A stretch of 31,216 nt of DNA from Parapedobacter lycopersici_A (GTDB lineage: Bacteria; Bacteroidota; Bacteroidia; Sphingobacteriales; Sphingobacteriaceae), in assembly GCF_040395035.1 (NCBI RefSeq), contig NZ_JBEBRB010000029.1:1-31216 (forward strand), read 5' to 3'. Made by a program: the position numbers and the translations under genes. This document shows, piece after piece, positions 15,646 to 23,634 of the stretch. Every line of letters begins with the position of its first letter. Position 1 is the stretch's first letter. The notes under the pieces were generated by a model, which did not search any database, was not told the DNA's origin, and worked only from the letters and a program-made list of their open reading frames with translations.

Positions 15646-17073
15646 ATGAAAATACATAAAAACATACTGGTCATTACGGCGCTCTTATTATCGGGGTGCG
15701 AACTTACCGAGGTAACCAATCCCTATGTTACGGAAGACCGGTTCCTAACCGGATCGCAGTCGGCCGTTACCTGGGTAAACGGTGTGCGGAGGCAATTAAG
15801 CCAGACGGTGGGCACGGTGACCGAATTTACCGAACTGGTATCGGACAATTACTTTAACAATTACACACAGAGCAGTAAGGTTTTTGATGTTCCGCAGATC
15901 AATTATTTTGATATTGACGTAACCCGTATCCAGACAGCCATCCACCAGTTGCTGGAAATGAGTGAATTTGGGCTGACGGATGTGTTGCCCGGCGATCCGG
16001 AAAGCACGCAACAGCAGCGTGCCGAATTGCTGCGGAGTAAAGCATACGCACTGATCCTCGGGGCTGAACTCTTCGTAGCCTTGCCCGCAAGCCCACTCGG
16101 CGAGGTACAGCAACCGGAGCAGCTGCTGCTGAACGCTGTAGGGCTGCTCGATGAGGCCGCAGGGCTGTTTGCTGAACCGGATGACAAACTGGTCTGTGCG
16201 CTGCTGACGGCGCGGATTTATTATCGCATTGGGGACGCGGCGCAGGCCATCCGGTTTGCGCAGGAGGCCCTGGCTAATCCGCTGCTGCTAAGCCAGGTAT
16301 ATTACGGCACGCAGACGGGGCCATCCAACAATTTCCAAAGCGCCATATACTCTTCCACAACCAACCAGTTTGCACCGCTGCCGCGGCTGGATTTCCTCGA
16401 CCCTAAATATTTCCATACGACCGGTGTGGTCTTTGACGACGAGAAGCCGATCAGCATTGCCAAAGCGGAAGAGGCATTTTTGATTATTGCTGAGGCCCAG
16501 GCTGCGGCGAATGAGTTACCGGCCGCCCGGGAAACCCTTCGACGGCTGCTTGCCGAAACCGTCGCCAAACGCCCGGTGGTTATGCTGGATGACAGTCGGG
16601 AAACCCGTAACGGCGGTAACCGTGGCGATTATCCGCTTACTGCCGTATCCGTACGCTTTGATGCGGACAGCGATCCGGTAGCGGGACTGGTCCTCGACCG
16701 GCAGGCGGGCCTCATTCCTGCCTACACAGTATCGGGCACCAGCGTTAGCGAAGCGCAACTGGATGCCGCTGTCAGCCAGGACGGCCTGCTGTACCTGATT
16801 TACCTGCTCCGGCAGGAAATTTTTATAGCTGAGGGGCGGCGGATGACCGACCTGGGTATCCGGTTCCCGATATCCCAGCGTGAAGAGCAGAACAATGGCC
16901 ATGTACGGCCTGAACATACAAAAGCGGTGATTCCGTCATTTATTCCGGTAAACCGGGAACTTGACGACTTTACCTACGACGAGCAGCAGGGAACGGTAAC
17001 CATCCGACACGACATGAATAAAATATTGGTTGCCCATAAATCGGCGCCTGAAATTTTCCCATTCAATAATTAG
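15646..17073 (+). CDS. RagB/SusD family nutrient-binding lipoprotein
   Basis: A 475-residue surface lipoprotein that caps the SusC barrel and binds substrate. It has a lipoprotein signal peptide with lipobox LLSGC (Cys18), followed by acidic residues (ELTE) as expected for surface export in this phylum. The body shows the TPR-like helical pairs of SusD proteins (about 110-200; SKAYALILGAELFVALPASPLGE; LLTARIYYRIGDAAQAIRFAQEAL). The late segment LLRQEIFIAEGRRMTDLGIRFPIS corresponds to the family's C-terminal 'EGRR..DL.R' motif. The sequence is rather divergent and shorter than many SusD proteins, so the ligand cannot be guessed from it. Third gene of the operon begins 22 bases after its stop. 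Confidence 0.92.
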   Translation: MKIHKNILVITALLLSGCELTEVTNPYVTEDRFLTGSQSAVTWVNGVRRQLSQTVGTVTEFTELVSDNYFNNYTQSSKVFDVPQINYFDIDVTRIQTAIHQLLEMSEFGLTDVLPGDPESTQQQRAELLRSKAYALILGAELFVALPASPLGEVQQPEQLLLNAVGLLDEAAGLFAEPDDKLVCALLTARIYYRIGDAAQAIRFAQEALANPLLLSQVYYGTQTGPSNNFQSAIYSSTTNQFAPLPRLDFLDPKYFHTTGVVFDDEKPISIAKAEEAFLIIAEAQAAANELPAARETLRRLLAETVAKRPVVMLDDSRETRNGGNRGDYPLTAVSVRFDADSDPVAGLVLDRQAGLIPAYTVSGTSVSEAQLDAAVSQDGLLYLIYLLRQEIFIAEGRRMTDLGIRFPISQREEQNNGHVRPEHTKAVIPSFIPVNRELDDFTYDEQQGTVTIRHDMNKILVAHKSAPEIFPFNN

Positions 17074-17095
17074 CATTAACATAAATAGCAAACAA

Positions 17096-18670
17096 ATGAA
17101 CAAATTAGGATTAACCTGCTGTTTCCTGACGTTGGCACTCGGTGCCGCGGCGCAGGGACAGGTAACGGGGTATGTGTATCAGGATGCCAACCGGAACGGA
17201 CAGCGCGATGGCAGCGAAAAAGGCTTGGCCAATGTATCCGTGAGCAATGGCGTCCAGGTGGTGCAAACTGACCGTGACGGCCGGTACACCCTTCCGGTGG
17301 GCAACGACAACGTCATTTTTGTGATTAAACCAGCCGGCTATCAGGCGCCACTGGACGCATTTAACCTGCCGAAAACGTATTACATCCATAAGCCGGACGG
17401 GTCGCCCGCCACGCTTGAGTATCCGGGAGTGGCTCCTACAGGCGCGTTGCCGGCATCAGTCGATTTTGCGCTGGAAGCGGCGGATGAATCCGGCGACTTT
17501 AAAGCGCTGGTCTTTGGTGATCCGCAGGCGTACACCAAGGAAGAAATGGAATTTTTTGCCAAAGGCATCGTTTCCGAAGTGGCCGGTATACGCAACGTGG
17601 CTTTCGGCATCAGCCTTGGCGACCTGGTGGGCGACGTGCTGAGCCTGCATCCGGATTATAAACAGGCGGTAGCCAAAATCGGTATTCCTTGGTACAACCT
17701 GATGGGCAACCACGACATGAATTATGATGTGACCGCGGATTCCCTCGCCGATGAAACGTATGAGGCGAACTTTGGCCCGGCTAATTACGCATTCAACTAC
17801 GGCAATGCCCATTTTATTGTGCTCGATGACATCCTGTATCCAGACCCGCGGGACGGTAATGGCTATTGGGGCGGGTTTCGCAAAGACCAGCTGGATTTTG
17901 TAGAAAACGACCTGCGGTTTGTCGACAAAAACAAACTGGTTGTGCTGGCATTCCACATTCCGCTTGACCATCGCAACGGCGACACGTTCCGGCCGGAAGA
18001 CCGCCAGCGGCTGTTCGACCTGCTGCGCGATTTTCCGCACACGCTGTCACTGTCGGCACACATGCATACACAGACACAGCATTTTTATACCCGGGAAGAT
18101 GGTTGGCAGCAGGAAAAACCGCACCACGAGTATAATGTGGGTACGACTTCGGGCGACTGGTATTCGGGACAGCTGAATAAGCAAGGCGTGCCGGATGCCA
18201 CCATGCGCGACGGTACGCCCAATGGATACGCTTTTCTTCATATCGCGGATAACCAATACCGGTTGGAATATAAAGTAGCGGGGGAACCGGCCGATTATCA
18301 GATCAACGTGTTCAATCCGAAAGTTGTGGCGCAGGGACAGCGTACACGCGCAGGCATTTTTGCTAACTTTTTCATGGGCCATCATGGCAACACGGTGGAA
18401 TACCGCGTGGACGACGGTGAGTGGCGCAGAATGACCCCGGTACAATCGGCCGACCCCGCATACCTGGCACTGGTGCACCCCTGGGATAATTCCGAAGAAC
18501 TTATTCCGGGAAGACGGCCGACCGATGCGGTGCCTAGCACCCACGTTTGGCGGGCGGCGATCCCAACTAATTTGGCGATCGGCACACATACCGTGGAAGT
18601 AAGGGCTACGGACGATTATGGCAACACGTTTACACAAACCAGCACGTATCGGATCGAGCAGGCCAAGTAA
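17096..18670 (+). CDS. Secreted calcineurin-like phosphoesterase (N- and C-terminal accessory domains)
   Basis: A 524-residue exported metallophosphoesterase. After a signal peptide (residues 1-20) comes a beta-sandwich domain (about 22-110; GYVYQDANRNGQRDGSEKG) of the MetallophosN/SdrD-B type. The catalytic domain (about 135-350) carries the dinuclear-metal motifs GDPQAY, GDLVGD, GNHD, FHIP and AHMH. A C-terminal beta domain follows (about 370-520), typical of the 'MetallophosC' family. The first motif is GDPQ rather than GDxH, as in this subfamily. It probably hydrolyses phosphate esters in the periplasm or at the surface. Placed directly after SusC/SusD, it suggests that the imported substrate carries phosphate. 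I chose the ATG at 17096 because the longer frame runs into susD. Confidence 0.9.
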   Translation: MNKLGLTCCFLTLALGAAAQGQVTGYVYQDANRNGQRDGSEKGLANVSVSNGVQVVQTDRDGRYTLPVGNDNVIFVIKPAGYQAPLDAFNLPKTYYIHKPDGSPATLEYPGVAPTGALPASVDFALEAADESGDFKALVFGDPQAYTKEEMEFFAKGIVSEVAGIRNVAFGISLGDLVGDVLSLHPDYKQAVAKIGIPWYNLMGNHDMNYDVTADSLADETYEANFGPANYAFNYGNAHFIVLDDILYPDPRDGNGYWGGFRKDQLDFVENDLRFVDKNKLVVLAFHIPLDHRNGDTFRPEDRQRLFDLLRDFPHTLSLSAHMHTQTQHFYTREDGWQQEKPHHEYNVGTTSGDWYSGQLNKQGVPDATMRDGTPNGYAFLHIADNQYRLEYKVAGEPADYQINVFNPKVVAQGQRTRAGIFANFFMGHHGNTVEYRVDDGEWRRMTPVQSADPAYLALVHPWDNSEELIPGRRPTDAVPSTHVWRAAIPTNLAIGTHTVEVRATDDYGNTFTQTSTYRIEQAK

Positions 18671-18697
18671 CAGCAGACTTCAATCAACCTCCATCTT

Positions 18698-18744
18698 CCC
18701 CGTCGGTGGTTTCCTGTATTCCGGAAACACCGACGGGGCTTTTA
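18698..18744 (+). terminator. Strong intrinsic terminator after the SusCD-phosphoesterase operon
   Basis: A hairpin with arms CCCCGTCGGTGGTTTCC and GGAAACACCGACGGGG (16 paired bases, one bulged base) and a loop of about 7 bases, followed by CTTTTAATTT. It lies 28 bases after the phosphoesterase stop codon and cleanly closes the operon. Confidence 0.9.
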
Positions 18745-18828
18745 ATTTGTGCGAAACCGTTTTTATTCCGTTCTTTATGGCGCCGGACAGCCGATAGACA
18801 GGCTAAAAAATGCCGGAAAGGACGATAT

Positions 18829-19341
18829 ATGGCCTATAGAAAAATGATACGCGCGGTTGTACTTTTGCTGCTCGTAGCCTGCAATGTCAGTTGCGACCAG
18901 GTGTCCAAAACCATCGCAAGACAGCAAATTGATTATGGTGAACAGCTGAAACTGGCTTCGGGGTATTTTACTTTTACGAAGGTGGAAAACCGCGGTGCCT
19001 TTCTAAGCCTGGGACATACGCTGCCTGAAGGGGTTCGTTTCTTCCTGCTTTCGGTGGTGCCGCTGTTGGTGCTGCTTTATGGCTTATATTACCTGTTTAC
19101 GCAGCACCGTATGGCCAACCTGCTTGCGCTGGGTCTCAGTTTTGCGCTTGGTGGCGGACTGGGTAATCTCTACGACCGGTGGCGGCATGGATCGGTAACG
19201 GATTTTATGCACATTGATTTTGTGGTATTTCAGACGGGCATATTTAATATGGCCGACGTTTCGCTGACCATTGGGGTCATCATCATGTTTATCGCCCTTT
19301 CGCTGGAGCGGCAACGGGCTTCGGTAAATCAAGCGGATTAA
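18829..19341 (+). CDS. lspA: Lipoprotein signal peptidase (signal peptidase II)
   Basis: A 170-residue inner-membrane aspartyl peptidase that removes signal peptides from prolipoproteins after lipidation. Four hydrophobic segments are visible, with the family motifs CDQVSK (near 20), ENRGAFLSLG (near 50) and the catalytic pair of aspartates in GGLGNLYDR and IFNMADVSL. VTDF, between them, is also a conserved motif. The preferred start at 18829 has GGAAAGGA about 10 bases upstream, a rare Shine-Dalgarno-like sequence here; the ATG at 18844 is the alternative. It is 85 bases after a terminator and 60 bases before the phosphatase gene, so the two probably form an operon. Bacteroidota often carry more than one LspA; whether this is the main copy cannot be told. 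Confidence 0.93.
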   Translation: MAYRKMIRAVVLLLLVACNVSCDQVSKTIARQQIDYGEQLKLASGYFTFTKVENRGAFLSLGHTLPEGVRFFLLSVVPLLVLLYGLYYLFTQHRMANLLALGLSFALGGGLGNLYDRWRHGSVTDFMHIDFVVFQTGIFNMADVSLTIGVIIMFIALSLERQRASVNQAD

Positions 19342-19401
19342 CTGATCAGGCATGTGCCTGGGGGGACGCTTTTAAACACAGCTTTCTCCGGAGTAGCCGT
19401 T

Positions 19402-19854
19402 ATGGAAAAAAATAATCGAATGAAGATACTGATGGTTTGTTTGGGTAACATCTGCCGTTCGCCGCTGGCACATGGCGTAATGCAGGCGTTGGTGGAAACC
19501 GAGGGCCTTGACTGGGTAATCGACTCTGCCGGCACAGGTGGGTGGCACGTGGGTGAAGCACCCGACCGCCGTGCGATTGCCGTTGCCAGGCGATTCGGGG
19601 TGGATATCAGCGGGCAACGTGCTCAGCAGCTGCACCCCCGCCACTTGGATGACTACGATCATGTACTGGTAATGGACCGCTCTAACCTGCGGCATGTACT
19701 GGCCATGGCACAGACACCGGAGCAACGTGCCCGTATTCGGCTGTTTCTGGACGATCAGGAGGTGCCGGACCCCTATTACGACGATGGGATGTTCGAACCG
19801 GTATACCGGCTGGTTGAAACGCGCTGCAATGCGTTATTGCAGCTGTGGAAATAG
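19402..19854 (+). CDS. Low-molecular-weight protein tyrosine phosphatase
   Basis: A 150-residue cytoplasmic phosphatase. The phosphate-binding loop is C13-LGNIC-R19-S20-P (CX5RS) and the general acid is D123 in VPDPYYDD, so both catalytic elements are intact. The N-terminal ILMVCLGNICRSPLAHGVM is the family hallmark. These enzymes often act on tyrosine kinases of capsule/exopolysaccharide export, but nothing nearby indicates the target. The start at 19402 is preferred because GGAG sits about 9 bases upstream; an ATG at 19420 and a GTG at 19354 are in frame. The gene is followed by an intrinsic terminator at 19944. Confidence 0.93.
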   Translation: MEKNNRMKILMVCLGNICRSPLAHGVMQALVETEGLDWVIDSAGTGGWHVGEAPDRRAIAVARRFGVDISGQRAQQLHPRHLDDYDHVLVMDRSNLRHVLAMAQTPEQRARIRLFLDDQEVPDPYYDDGMFEPVYRLVETRCNALLQLWK

Positions 19855-19943
19855 CATGGAGCCGGGAAACACCTGAATCCGCTGCATTATTACCTGTTCT
19901 TTTGCGCGTCCTGATCGTTGAGGAGCGGTATAGACAAAAAAAA

Positions 19944-19969
19944 GCGTCACCGAAGCGACGCCTTTTCCA
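19944..19969. terminator. Hairpin terminator after the phosphatase gene, stronger on the minus strand
   Basis: GCGTCAC (19944-19950) pairs with GCGACGC (19955-19961) around a 4-base loop. Read on the plus strand there is one A-C mismatch and a CTTTT tail. Read on the minus strand the mismatch becomes a G-U pair, the loop is TTCG, and a run of eight T follows. It can end the lspA-phosphatase transcript and also works in reverse. Confidence 0.7.
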
Positions 19970-20294
19970 GATACTAAAACAAACAGTTCATACTATACTA
20001 AGTAATGCTGTTCTTTTTCAGCGTTCCAATCGGGGAGCGCTATATTTTTATGCTTTTACTGCGTATCATTTTAAGTTCGCTCCCTGTAATAACAATATTG
20101 TGCCAAGTTGGAAAATTGGGGGCAATGCTGTCGTAGCCTTTTTATTCTTTTTGGTCAACTGATCTGGCAATCAATCCGATAGCAATTTCCTTTTTCCTTT
20201 GGGAAGCAGCGAATAAAGGTGTGTGGGGTATTGTTTTCCGCCTGGCGCGGATCAGCTTGTTGCGCAATTGCTACAAAGTGTGGCGCAACTACAC
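19970..20294. other. Intergenic stretch without a supported gene
   Basis: About 325 bases between the phosphatase terminator and the conserved hypothetical gene. Both strands were read. Only very short open frames occur (for example a 29-codon TTG-initiated frame on the minus strand near 20070-20160), with no recognisable protein. No perfect TAnnTTTG element was found on the minus strand. The region is AT-rich up to about 20220, where the composition shifts toward that of the next coding frame. Confidence 0.6.
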
Positions 20295-20690
20295 ATGGCC
20301 AGCGCTCCGATTAATCCGTATATTTGTTCCGTGAAAGCCTCAGAGATCAACAAAAAATGGGCGGCGCTGCAAGCCCATACTGCGCAAGCGTTCGATATGG
20401 AAATGCCGGACATAAAAATTATGTTATTTCTCATCGGCGTGCAGGAACTGGGTAAAGGCCCTATGAAGTTCAGCAAGCGGCAGAAGGAAGAATTGATGCA
20501 TATTGCTACCTGCCGCCTGTTCAGCTCGATGGGATTCTACGAGCTTGAAGGGCTCGACCAGGATGGCTGGCCGCATTGGCAGTTGGTTAAGCCTATTCCC
20601 AATTATACGCTTTTGGAACAGGAAATGATTATTAAGTCGCTCATTATTGATTATTTTGAGGACGCGATGTCAATGGACGTTAACGGTTGA
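20295..20690 (+). CDS. Conserved hypothetical protein (Bacteroidota family)
   Basis: A 131-residue soluble protein without signal peptide or membrane segment. It resembles a small uncharacterised family I recognise from Bacteroidota by the segments IKIMLFLIGVQELGKG, FSKRQKEELMHIATCRLFSSMGFYELEG and DQDGWPHWQLVKPIP. No function is known and no catalytic motif is evident; the fold looks mainly alpha-helical with one beta segment. The frame is open to 20223, and I chose the ATG at 20295 because the upstream part is low-complexity and does not resemble the family. An ATG at 20223 would add 24 residues. A plus-strand neighbour, the cyclophilin gene, follows after 49 bases. Confidence 0.8.
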   Translation: MASAPINPYICSVKASEINKKWAALQAHTAQAFDMEMPDIKIMLFLIGVQELGKGPMKFSKRQKEELMHIATCRLFSSMGFYELEGLDQDGWPHWQLVKPIPNYTLLEQEMIIKSLIIDYFEDAMSMDVNG

Positions 20691-20739
20691 CCGGAGCGCT
20701 CAACTGCACGAATGACCGGCGGAAAATAGAAAAACGAAC

Positions 20740-21489
20740 ATGAAAAAAATTCTCTTAATAATAAGCTTGGCCGTGCTGCAGACCGCACTTTGCGCGGCGG
20801 CGCCACCGCTTAAATACGTACGGATCATCACGCCTAAGGGAACGTGCATTCTCCGGTTATATAATGAAACACCCCAGCATCGGGATAATTTTATCAAACT
20901 GGTGCGCGAAGGCTACTATAACAACCTGCTGTTTCACCGCGTGATCGAAAACTTTATGGTTCAGGGAGGTGACCCCGACTCGCGGTATGCTGCCGAACGC
21001 CAGCAGCTCGGCGATGGCGGGCCGGGTTATACCATTCCCGCGGAAATGGTGGATAGCCTTTTCCATAAGAAAGGGGCGATTGGTGCCGCGCGGGATGACA
21101 ACCCGGACAAAGCATCGCACGGTTCACAGTTTTACCTGGTGCAGGGCCGTACGTTTACCGACCGCGGATTGGACAGCCTGGAACAAATGCGTCTGGGCGG
21201 GCGGAAGATTCCGCCATACCAGCGTGAAGTATACAAAATACAGGGCGGCGTACCCCACCTCGACCAGCAGTATACTGTGTTCGGCGAAGTAGTTAAAGGC
21301 ATCGAGGTGATCGATAGCCTTGCGGCGGTACCCACCGACAATTACGACCGCCCGATAGTGGATCAGCGGATGGAAATGGAGCTGCTTACCCGTCGGGAAG
21401 CCGTGGATGTAGAACGGGATCTGGCTGGGCTTCCGCCGAAAAAGAACATTTTTACCTGGTTTCAGGATTTGTTCAGCGGCAAAGGGTGA
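20740..21489 (+). CDS. Periplasmic cyclophilin-type peptidyl-prolyl isomerase
   Basis: A 249-residue exported protein that catalyses cis-trans isomerisation of proline bonds and assists envelope protein folding. The signal peptide covers about residues 1-20 (MKKILLIISLAVLQTALCAAA); the cysteine lacks a proper lipobox. The cyclophilin domain (about 25-215) has the catalytic FHRVIENFMVQGGDP (R67, Q75) and the SQFYLVQG strand. An insert of about 40 residues follows SQFYLVQG (FTDRGLDSLEQMRLGGRKIPPYQREVYKIQGG) before the domain resumes at VFGEVVKGIEVIDSL. Such inserts occur in Bacteroidota cyclophilins. It ends with a short basic/aromatic tail. Confidence 0.93.
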   Translation: MKKILLIISLAVLQTALCAAAPPLKYVRIITPKGTCILRLYNETPQHRDNFIKLVREGYYNNLLFHRVIENFMVQGGDPDSRYAAERQQLGDGGPGYTIPAEMVDSLFHKKGAIGAARDDNPDKASHGSQFYLVQGRTFTDRGLDSLEQMRLGGRKIPPYQREVYKIQGGVPHLDQQYTVFGEVVKGIEVIDSLAAVPTDNYDRPIVDQRMEMELLTRREAVDVERDLAGLPPKKNIFTWFQDLFSGKG

Positions 21490-21635
21490 TTTGTGGCCGG
21501 TGATGAGTGGTCCGTGGACTGTTGTGGGGGCTGTGTCGACTACGTGAGTTGAACGGTCCATATCCAAAGGGCTACCTCACGCATTTCGTTATTTGCAAAT
21601 GTCTCGGTTTAACGTGTCAGCAGACCGATCGCCGT

Positions 21636-23414
21636 TTACTCGTTCCCAGTCCCTGAGTCCCGTTTCTTGAAAATCCGCCTGAAGAACCCGCCGGTTTTTT
21701 CTTTGATCTCCTTCACTTCTTCCGCTGTATTCATCAGGCGCTGCTCCCGTTCTTTGCTGATTCCCGCACATTGCTTAATGCCTTCCAGTAGGCTTTTCCA
21801 CAAGGTTTTGAAAAAGGAATAGGTCTCCGGCCGCCGATAATTGATGGTGCCGGTATGGTACACTTCATTGGCATCCGGGTTACTGTCGTTGATTACAAAG
21901 CTGGTGGCTAGGAAAGAGGCTACCCGCATCGAATTTTTCCCCTCCGTGCCCGGCGGCGTAAGTAGGTTAAGCCGCATGTTGCGATAGTCAAAGCGCAGCG
22001 ACCCGCGGGAACGGTAATCATCTGCCTGCATCACAAAACTGACTCCGCGGATATTCGCACTCGTGACCTGGGCATTAAGAAGGGGGGTAATGATGCGGTT
22101 GAGTGACCGGCCATCCATCGGACCCAGGGTTCCTTTGTAGGTATAGGCACCACGCTTGTCAAGCATGTCAAAATCAAATACCACATCCAGCTTGCCGGTG
22201 TCCATGAGGTAGGAGGTAAAACGTGCAGTCAACGACTTGTTCTGGATCAGTGCCAGGGTATCATTGGTTACATTATACAGCACACCGCTGGTCCGGTCGA
22301 AACTGATTTCCCCTGTTTTACCGTACTTTGCACTTACTTCGCTGTAGCGGATCGCGACATCGCGCAGCAATACCGAATCAATCTTCAATGGCTGCTGCAT
22401 CTTCAGGAGTAGCTGGTGCGGTGATTTTCCGATCTTGTTTGTCGTTATCCGCGGATGACGCAGGTCCTTCAAAATGTCCACCACACCGCTGTCTATGTGG
22501 AGGCTACCGGCATAGATTTTCTGATTCCGCACGAACCGGTATAGGTCGATGTTTTCCAGCCGGATCGTCGGAAAGGCGATCGTTGTCATTTCCGCTGCGG
22601 CCTTTTTGCGGCGGTAAAATTCGGCGCGGTCCACCGCGGGGGCGTATTGCAGGCCCGTGAGGGTGACGCGCTTGTCGCCCGTAGCGACCTTTAGGCGGTC
22701 GAAGCGCACGAAATACAGGCTGTCGGCCGTTTCCCAGCGGAAGCCGGGGATGTCTACGTCAATTGCACGGGTATGGTAGAACCGGGCAGTGTCAAACTGC
22801 GACAGCGAGTCGATCAGGATATCCCTTGCAGTGAGGTTTACGTGCTGCAGTGCCATTTCCGATAAGGTGGTGTCTGTCTTTTTGGTAAACCGGAAATTGA
22901 TGTCGTTCAGCTGAAGCGACTGCACCCCGACTGCCCGCAGCATGCCCGATATGCGTTGGTACAGCGTCCGGCTGTCGCGTTCGGTCGCGACGGTGTCGTT
23001 ATAGGCATGGTACTCATTGATTACCCGGATAGCAGGCGTGTCGATGATAATATCATCGATGTGCAGCTGCTGGCTGGCGAGCATGCGCCGTGGATGGAAC
23101 CGCCGGATCCGGAGACTGGCCACATGGATGTCGTAACGGTTATCGGGCGCCAGTTGCTGCTCCTGTAAACGTGCATACACACCGGAATCAGGGGTTAGCC
23201 GCAGGTTTTTAATGGAGGCGTTTCCCGTAATCAGGCTGAAATCCAGGTCGTCATAGGTGATCCGGTACAGGCTATCTGTCGAACGGATAACCGCTTCGCG
23301 GATTTTATCGTACAATAGGGGTTTCCAATGCCGGCTGAGGTACCAGGAGCCCGCAAAGGCTGCCACCAACAGCATGGCCACCGCGCCGATGATCCACTTC
23401 CATATCGATCTCAT
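21636..23414 (-). CDS. Membrane-anchored AsmA-like protein, paralogue 1
   Basis: A 592-residue protein with a single N-terminal membrane helix (about 5-27, after MRSIWKW). A long stretch of short alternating beta strands follows, in the style of AsmA/DUF748/TamB-type proteins: DLDFSLITGNASIKNLRLTPDSG, LHIDDIIIDTPAIRVI and LHIDSGVVDILKDL. The C-terminus is basic. It shares block-by-block similarity with the gene at 27546-29252, including IWKW, DSLYRITYD, DFSLITGNA, YHAYNDT, LGPMDGR and ISKE/LSQK-ERLL. AsmA-like proteins are thought to shape the envelope or carry lipid between membranes; that this one does so is inference. Divergent from the vWA gene at 23635, with a strong inverted repeat between them. 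Confidence 0.75.
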   Translation of the reverse strand: MRSIWKWIIGAVAMLLVAAFAGSWYLSRHWKPLLYDKIREAVIRSTDSLYRITYDDLDFSLITGNASIKNLRLTPDSGVYARLQEQQLAPDNRYDIHVASLRIRRFHPRRMLASQQLHIDDIIIDTPAIRVINEYHAYNDTVATERDSRTLYQRISGMLRAVGVQSLQLNDINFRFTKKTDTTLSEMALQHVNLTARDILIDSLSQFDTARFYHTRAIDVDIPGFRWETADSLYFVRFDRLKVATGDKRVTLTGLQYAPAVDRAEFYRRKKAAAEMTTIAFPTIRLENIDLYRFVRNQKIYAGSLHIDSGVVDILKDLRHPRITTNKIGKSPHQLLLKMQQPLKIDSVLLRDVAIRYSEVSAKYGKTGEISFDRTSGVLYNVTNDTLALIQNKSLTARFTSYLMDTGKLDVVFDFDMLDKRGAYTYKGTLGPMDGRSLNRIITPLLNAQVTSANIRGVSFVMQADDYRSRGSLRFDYRNMRLNLLTPPGTEGKNSMRVASFLATSFVINDSNPDANEVYHTGTINYRRPETYSFFKTLWKSLLEGIKQCAGISKEREQRLMNTAEEVKEIKEKTGGFFRRIFKKRDSGTGNE

Positions 23415-23477
23415 AAAGACATTATTTTTGTTTATAACGGCAGTAAAGCTTGTTTTGCCCCATGATTTTTCACCAGT

Positions 23478-23514
23478 TTTCCATTAAACGGAATGGCATT
23501 CGTTTAATAGGAAA
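23478..23514. promoter_or_regulatory. Long inverted repeat between paralogue 1 and the vWA gene
   Basis: Arms TTTCCATTAAACG(g)AAT and ATTCGTTTAAT(a)GGAAA pair over 16 bases, with one bulged base in each arm and a 3-base centre (GGC). It sits 64 bases upstream of the minus-strand AsmA-like gene and 121 bases upstream of vWA. No T-run follows, so it looks more like an operator or a leader-RNA hairpin than a terminator. On the vWA side, TACCTTCG (23617-23624) is one base off the -7 consensus. Confidence 0.6.
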
Positions 23515-23634
23515 CAATGTTTTGTAAAATAATGTTCACGAAAGATACGGAAATTGTTTTTGGTTTCGAATCCAAAAAATGACACCTCCCTGAATCGATT
23601 TTAGTGATAAAACCCGTACCTTCGACTTTGCGTT

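Noticed and set aside
12690..17073. Calling the SusCD pair part of a glycan-utilisation locus
   Set aside because: No glycoside hydrolase, sugar-binding sensor or ECF/anti-sigma gene is present within the window. The only linked enzyme is a phosphoesterase.
19845..20162. Plus-strand 105-codon frame after the phosphatase
   Set aside because: It runs through the terminator hairpin, overlaps the end of the phosphatase, and has no recognisable domain or consistent composition.
20074..20163. Minus-strand 29-codon frame (TTG start) considered as a peptide precursor
   Set aside because: Weak start codon, no leader/core pattern, no modification or export genes nearby.
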